64,000 bases of DNA from Hebobacterum sp964559435 (GTDB lineage: Bacteria > Armatimonadota > Hebobacteria > Hebobacterales > Hebobacteraceae): positions 19,155 to 83,154 of the forward strand of contig CAZLHI010000012.1 of the NCBI GenBank assembly GCA_964559435.1. Direction: 5' to 3'. Positions 60,496-64,000 of this stretch are shown in pieces. The notes beneath the pieces were generated by a model. That model saw only the letters and a list, made by a program, of their open reading frames with translations, had not been told where the DNA came from and made no database searches. Made by a program: the position numbers and the translations under genes. The first letter of the stretch is position 1. Each line of letters begins with the position of its first letter.

Positions 60496-61453
60496 GAACC
60501 TTCCGCTCAAGGCGGCCTCGGTGCTGCTCGCCATATTCCTGTGGTTCTGGGTGATAATCAACGAACGGAATCCCATCCTCGATCTGCCGGTCAGCACACC
60601 CATTGTTGTCACCAATATCCAGCCTGGCCTGGCACTCCAGGGAAGTCTGCCCGAGGCCGACCTGCGATTGCGAGGTCTCAAACGCGATATGGAGGACATA
60701 AGGGACGCGGTCAAGGCAACGGTCTCGTGCCGAGGTTTCGGCGAGGGCGGCCACCGCCTTCCGGTTAGGGTCAAGGCACCTCCGACCGTAACCGTCGTCA
60801 GCGTGGACCCACACCGCGTCTCTGTCGTACTCGAGGGCATCGTGTCGGCCCCTCGCCCGGTCGAGCTTCGCCGGACAGGCGATCCGCCGGTCGGCTACGA
60901 GCTCATAGACCTGACATACTCTCCCCGCACGGTGCAGGTCTCCGGATCGCGCAGCCGGGTGGATCGCGTATCCCGCGTGCTCGCCACACTTGATCTTGCG
61001 CGCGTGGTGCCGGGGGTGCCCGTTTCCTTGTCCGCGCGGCCCCTCGATAGCTCCGGCGAGCTTGTCGACGGCATCTCGATTTCGCCCGGCCAGATCACGG
61101 TGAAGACCGAGATGCAGCCGGTCGTTGCATCGAGGACGCTGCCAGTGGTCGTGCGGACGCAGGGGTCACTCTCTCCAGGCCTCAAGCTGGTCTCGGTGGC
61201 GGTCGACCCCGCCATGGTCACCGTGCTGCTGCCGGCCAGTCGCGTCGAGCAGGTCACGCACATCGACACCGAGGAGTTGCCGCTGAGCACCGTGCGCGCA
61301 AGCTTCACGCGAAGCCTCCACCTGGCCGTTCCCGAGGGGGTCAACCTGATGAGCGACCCGGAGGTGAGAGTGTCGGTGAAGGTGGCACCCGCTTCGCCGC
61401 CCGCCAGCGGCACGGGCCAGGAATCCGAGCCTGCGAGCCAGTCAGAGGGCTAG
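60485..61453 (+). CDS. ybbR: YbbR (CdaR)-like regulator of CdaA
   Basis: The 322-residue protein has an N-terminal membrane anchor (about 8-24) and repeated YbbR domains: LPVSTPIVVTNIQPGLAL, SVDPHRVSVVLEGIV, DLTYSPRTVQVSGSRSRVD, SISPGQITVKTE and AVDPAMVTVLLPAS. YbbR proteins bind and activate CdaA at the membrane. It overlaps cdaA and ends in a stop overlapping that of the convergent metG, so the two operons share their termini. Confidence 0.9.
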   Translation: MLHRNLPLKAASVLLAIFLWFWVIINERNPILDLPVSTPIVVTNIQPGLALQGSLPEADLRLRGLKRDMEDIRDAVKATVSCRGFGEGGHRLPVRVKAPPTVTVVSVDPHRVSVVLEGIVSAPRPVELRRTGDPPVGYELIDLTYSPRTVQVSGSRSRVDRVSRVLATLDLARVVPGVPVSLSARPLDSSGELVDGISISPGQITVKTEMQPVVASRTLPVVVRTQGSLSPGLKLVSVAVDPAMVTVLLPASRVEQVTHIDTEELPLSTVRASFTRSLHLAVPEGVNLMSDPEVRVSVKVAPASPPASGTGQESEPASQSEG

Positions 61454-63408
61454 CTTACCGTCGAGCCTTTGGGCAGGGGCCGGTCGGGGGCCACGATGGA
61501 GATGCTCTCGTCGTCGCCCTTGACCCAGCCCGCAAGTATCATGCCCTCGGAGCGAACGCCGCGGATTGTGGCCGGCTCCAGATTGGCGACGACGACGACG
61601 CTCCTTCCCACGAGTTCCTCGGGCTGGTAGGCGAGCGCGATCCCGGCCACCATGGTGCGCTGCTCGCCGCCGATATCCACCACGAGCTTCAGCAGCTTGT
61701 CCGCGTCCGGCACCGGCTCTGCGCTCACAATCTCGCCAACTCGGAGGTCGAGCTTTTGGAACTCCTTGAAGGAAATCACTTGCTGCTCCTTTGAGGCCTT
61801 GCCGCGGGCCTTCTGAGGTGTCTGATCGGCAGCTGCGATAGCCGTTCTGCCATGCTCGACCCTCGGGAAGAGGGGCCTGGGTTCGCCCACTTCCTTTCCC
61901 CCGGGAAGCAGACCCCATTCGGATGCCTGCGACCACCGTCGCTCCCAGTTGTCAAGCCCGAGCTGGCGCTCGATTTCATCGGCCGTGGCCGGCATCACCG
62001 GCGCGACGAGGCAGGCGGCCACTCGGATGGCCTCCGCCGCGGAGTACAACACTTGGTCCAGGGCCTCGTTCTGCCCGGCCTTCGCTAGGGACCACGGGGC
62101 CTTGTGGTCCACGTACCGGTTCGCGGAACTCAGGAACTCCCAGATCGCCTCCAGCCCGGATCTGAAGTCGAGCGTTTCGACCGCGCGTTCCCAGGACGCG
62201 ACCGCCTTCTGCGCGGCCGGATGGAGATCCGGGTCCGGTGGGCTCGCCCGAGGGAGTCGCCCCTCACGATAGCGGGAGATCATGGGCAGAACCCGATGGA
62301 CCAGATTGCCCAAATCATTGGCCAGGTCGTCCGCATAGCGGCCCAGCAAACCCTCTCCGGAGAACTCGCCGTCCTGTCCGAACGGCACTTCTCTTAGCAT
62401 GTAGTAGCGTAGCGCGTCGACGGCCGCCGGGCGGCTGCAACCAGTCTCCCCCATGACCAAATCGAGGACCGGGCCGGGCCGCGGCATGGCGCCCCCGCGG
62501 GACTTCGAGATCTTCTCGCCGCCCTGGGTCCAGAAGACGTGGGCTACGATGCGGCCGGGCAGCGGAAGGCCTACCGACATCAGCATCGCCGGCCAGAGGG
62601 TCGTGTGGAAGCGGACGAAAATGTCTTTGGCCATGACGTGCACATCGGCGGGCCAGTAATGCTCGAACCGCTCGGTATCGTCTGGATAGCCGACACACGT
62701 CAGATAGTTGACGAGGGCATCGGCCCAGACGTAAATGACGTGCCCCTCGGACCCGGGAATGGAGGCGGGCAGCGGTATCCCCCAGGAGGACTGCCGGCTG
62801 ACGCACACGTCCCTGAGCCCGCGCTTGATGAAGGCGACGACCTCGTTCTTGCGAAACTCAGGGAGTAGCCAGCCGGGGTCTTTCTCTATCTGGTCGAGCA
62901 GGGGCCGCTCGTACTTGGACAACCGAAAAAAGTGGGCCGGCTCGCTCATCCATTCGACCTTCTTGCCGCACTCTGGATTGGGACAGCGCCCCTCGATCAG
63001 CTCCTCCTCGCGGAGGTAGGTCTCGTCGGAGACGCAGTACCAGCCCTCGTACTTGTCGAGGTAGAGGTCGCCCTTCTTGTAGAGGGTGTCGAAGAGCGCC
63101 TGCACGGCCTTTTGCTGGCGCGGCTCGGTCGTGCGGATGAAATCGTCGTAGCTGATGCCAAGCTCACGCCAGTCCTGCCGAAATCGATCGGCCATCTTGT
63201 CGACGAAGTGCTTGGGATCGATCCCCTGCGCCTCGGCCGCTCGGACGTTCTTCTGGGCGTTCTCGTCCGTGCCCGTGGTGAACAGCACGTCATCGCCGCG
63301 AAGCCGATGGTACCGCGCGAGCACGTCGCAGGCGACGGTCGTGTAGGCATGCCCCACCGTCGGCACGTCGTTCACATAATAGATCGGCGTGGTGACGTAG
63401 AACTTCAC
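61450..63408 (-). CDS. metG: Methionyl-tRNA synthetase
   Basis: The class I synthetase (about 652 residues) has the HIGH-type TPIYYVNDVPTVGHAYTTVA, FTTGTDENAQKN, a zinc knuckle GRCPNPECGKKVEWMSEPAH, KMSKS-type EKISKSRGG (about 299-303), and a C-terminal tRNA-binding EMAP-type domain (about 545-652; VGEIVSAEPVPDADKL). GTG 63408 has GGAG nine bases upstream; TTG 63414 is the alternative. It is 100 bp downstream of fmdB on the same strand and may share its promoter. Confidence 0.95.
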   Translation of the reverse strand: MKFYVTTPIYYVNDVPTVGHAYTTVACDVLARYHRLRGDDVLFTTGTDENAQKNVRAAEAQGIDPKHFVDKMADRFRQDWRELGISYDDFIRTTEPRQQKAVQALFDTLYKKGDLYLDKYEGWYCVSDETYLREEELIEGRCPNPECGKKVEWMSEPAHFFRLSKYERPLLDQIEKDPGWLLPEFRKNEVVAFIKRGLRDVCVSRQSSWGIPLPASIPGSEGHVIYVWADALVNYLTCVGYPDDTERFEHYWPADVHVMAKDIFVRFHTTLWPAMLMSVGLPLPGRIVAHVFWTQGGEKISKSRGGAMPRPGPVLDLVMGETGCSRPAAVDALRYYMLREVPFGQDGEFSGEGLLGRYADDLANDLGNLVHRVLPMISRYREGRLPRASPPDPDLHPAAQKAVASWERAVETLDFRSGLEAIWEFLSSANRYVDHKAPWSLAKAGQNEALDQVLYSAAEAIRVAACLVAPVMPATADEIERQLGLDNWERRWSQASEWGLLPGGKEVGEPRPLFPRVEHGRTAIAAADQTPQKARGKASKEQQVISFKEFQKLDLRVGEIVSAEPVPDADKLLKLVVDIGGEQRTMVAGIALAYQPEELVGRSVVVVANLEPATIRGVRSEGMILAGWVKGDDESISIVAPDRPLPKGSTVS

Positions 63409-63507
63409 TGGCAAACGCTCCAGATGGAAAGCATCTTCGCCCCCGCCGCGCAGCGGGGGCGAACCATCACTTCGCCCGGAGCCAGGTGGCGTGTATCGCC
63501 TATCCGG

Positions 63508-63735
63508 CTAGCGGCAGGTCGCGCAGTCGCCTGAGGTGCAGGTGTTACAGCTCGAGCCAACGGCGGTGCTGCCCCCGCTCTCATCCTTGCTCCGAGCAGA
63601 GAATACCGACATCAGGCGGCGTAGCTTGCCACCGCCGCACTTCGGGCACTTCAACCCTTTGCCGTTGCTGCCCACCCGGCAAAGGCGCTCGATCACGTTC
63701 TCGCACTTCTTGCATCGAAACTCGTACAGGGGCAT
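63508..63735 (-). CDS. FmdB family zinc-ribbon protein
   Basis: The 75-residue protein starts MPLYEFRCKKCENVIERLC and has a second Cys pair in LKCPKCGGGKLRRLMS, the FmdB-type regulatory zinc ribbon. The C-terminus has an extra Cys-rich tail (SSCNTCTSGDCATC). Upstream Met codons were excluded because MPLYEF is the family start. A strong promoter precedes it. Confidence 0.88.
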   Translation of the reverse strand: MPLYEFRCKKCENVIERLCRVGSNGKGLKCPKCGGGKLRRLMSVFSARSKDESGGSTAVGSSCNTCTSGDCATCR

Positions 63736-63778
63736 CCCACACGTACTCCCACTCATCTGTACCCGCTGCCTGCAGGTG

Positions 63779-63808
63779 ACTATAGCACCCCGACCGCGGC
63801 CGTGTCAA
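63779..63808 (-). promoter_or_regulatory. Sigma70-type promoter for fmdB, TTGACA-N18-TATAGT
   Basis: On the minus strand the -35 TTGACA (63808-63803) and -10 TATAGT (63784-63779) are 18 bp apart, giving a start near 63772 and a leader of about 37 bases to fmdB. The 192 bases from 63809 to the window end hold no gene I can support. Confidence 0.72.
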
Positions 63809-64000
63809 CGTGAGACAACGCCGCACACGACACAGCCGCAGTGGCCCGGGGGATCGCAGGCGCGCTGCGCCACCAGTTACCCGGGGAGTGCGGGACAGTG
63901 GCGCGGCCCCCTGCCGGCCTGCAGGCGTTTCTCGCTCTTTTCAGAGTCGCCTCGACCGGCGCGGGCGCTGGACCCTAGCGGCCGGAGAGCTGCATGCCGG

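Noticed and set aside
1..64000. tRNA, rRNA, CRISPR arrays and insertion sequences
   Set aside because: No cloverleaf-like T-loop with matching arms, no repeat-spacer pattern, no transposase motifs were seen; a covariance-model scan could still find a missed RNA.

Overview
The window is a GC-rich, gene-dense bacterial chromosome segment with 63 protein-coding features (61 intact-looking, two broken, one running off the left edge). I found no rRNA, tRNA, CRISPR array or insertion sequence. SepF, type III pantothenate kinase (CoaX), the CdaA/YbbR pair and a yggS-sepF-proC-yggT...ileS-dksA-lspA-lgt-rluD gene order suggest a deep-branching lineage with Terrabacteria-like division genes. The many URO-D-like, GH4 and ABC-sugar genes make an uncultured Armatimonadota-like bacterium my best guess, from family content only.

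Region 1 (1-13.6 kb) is accessory and catabolic. It holds a two-lobed alpha/beta hydrolase (partial), two large membrane proteins, an Fe-S aldo/keto reductase, tandem isoprenylcysteine-methyltransferase-like proteins, and a sugar ABC importer (binding protein plus two permeases, no ATPase). One permease is frameshifted by a 7-bp tandem duplication. A nucleoside hydrolase remnant, a bactofilin-like membrane protein and a secreted protein of unknown function follow.

Region 2 (13.8-18.5 kb) has a stand-alone MEDS sensor domain, a URO-D-like protein and a divergent pair of GH4 glycosidases of identical length (430 aa).

Region 3 (18.5-25 kb) is a co-directional run: two small membrane proteins, coaX, a tRNA-dihydrouridine synthase, a 'quinate 5-dehydrogenase'-type protein, an aldo/keto reductase with an altered catalytic tetrad, an acyl-ACP-reductase-like enzyme and a methyltransferase. 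Region 4 (25-28 kb) on the minus strand carries zwf-pgl and a membrane protein of unknown function.

Region 5 (28-42.6 kb) starts with an orphan MsmK-type ATPase behind a good promoter, then a secreted GH42-like protein joined to gatC-gatA. Next come a V4R-like protein, a hexulose-phosphate synthase/RraA fusion, ketopantoate reductase, a methyl-THF methyltransferase, an ADP-forming acyl-CoA synthetase, a BioD/DRTGG protein and rimO. The tight spacing suggests a C1/acyl-CoA operon. A small minus-strand island (an ADP-ribosyltransferase-like protein plus a 73-aa protein) separates it from the next block.

Region 6 (43.3-55.3 kb) is the division, envelope and translation block: yggS, sepF, proC, yggT, a CPBP protease, DUF167, a GT2 glycosyltransferase, rfbD, ileS, a DksA/TraR protein, lspA, lgt, rluD and gcvH. 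Region 7 (55.4-64 kb) holds hsp20, a SAM hydroxide adenosyltransferase, a THUMP-FtsJ methyltransferase, a Gfo/Idh/MocA oxidoreductase, a HIT-cdaA-ybbR operon (the cyclase has a changed DGA motif), and convergent metG and fmdB. Several promoters with near-consensus -35/-10 hexamers are visible. Two of them sit so close to the start codon that the mRNAs should be almost leaderless.
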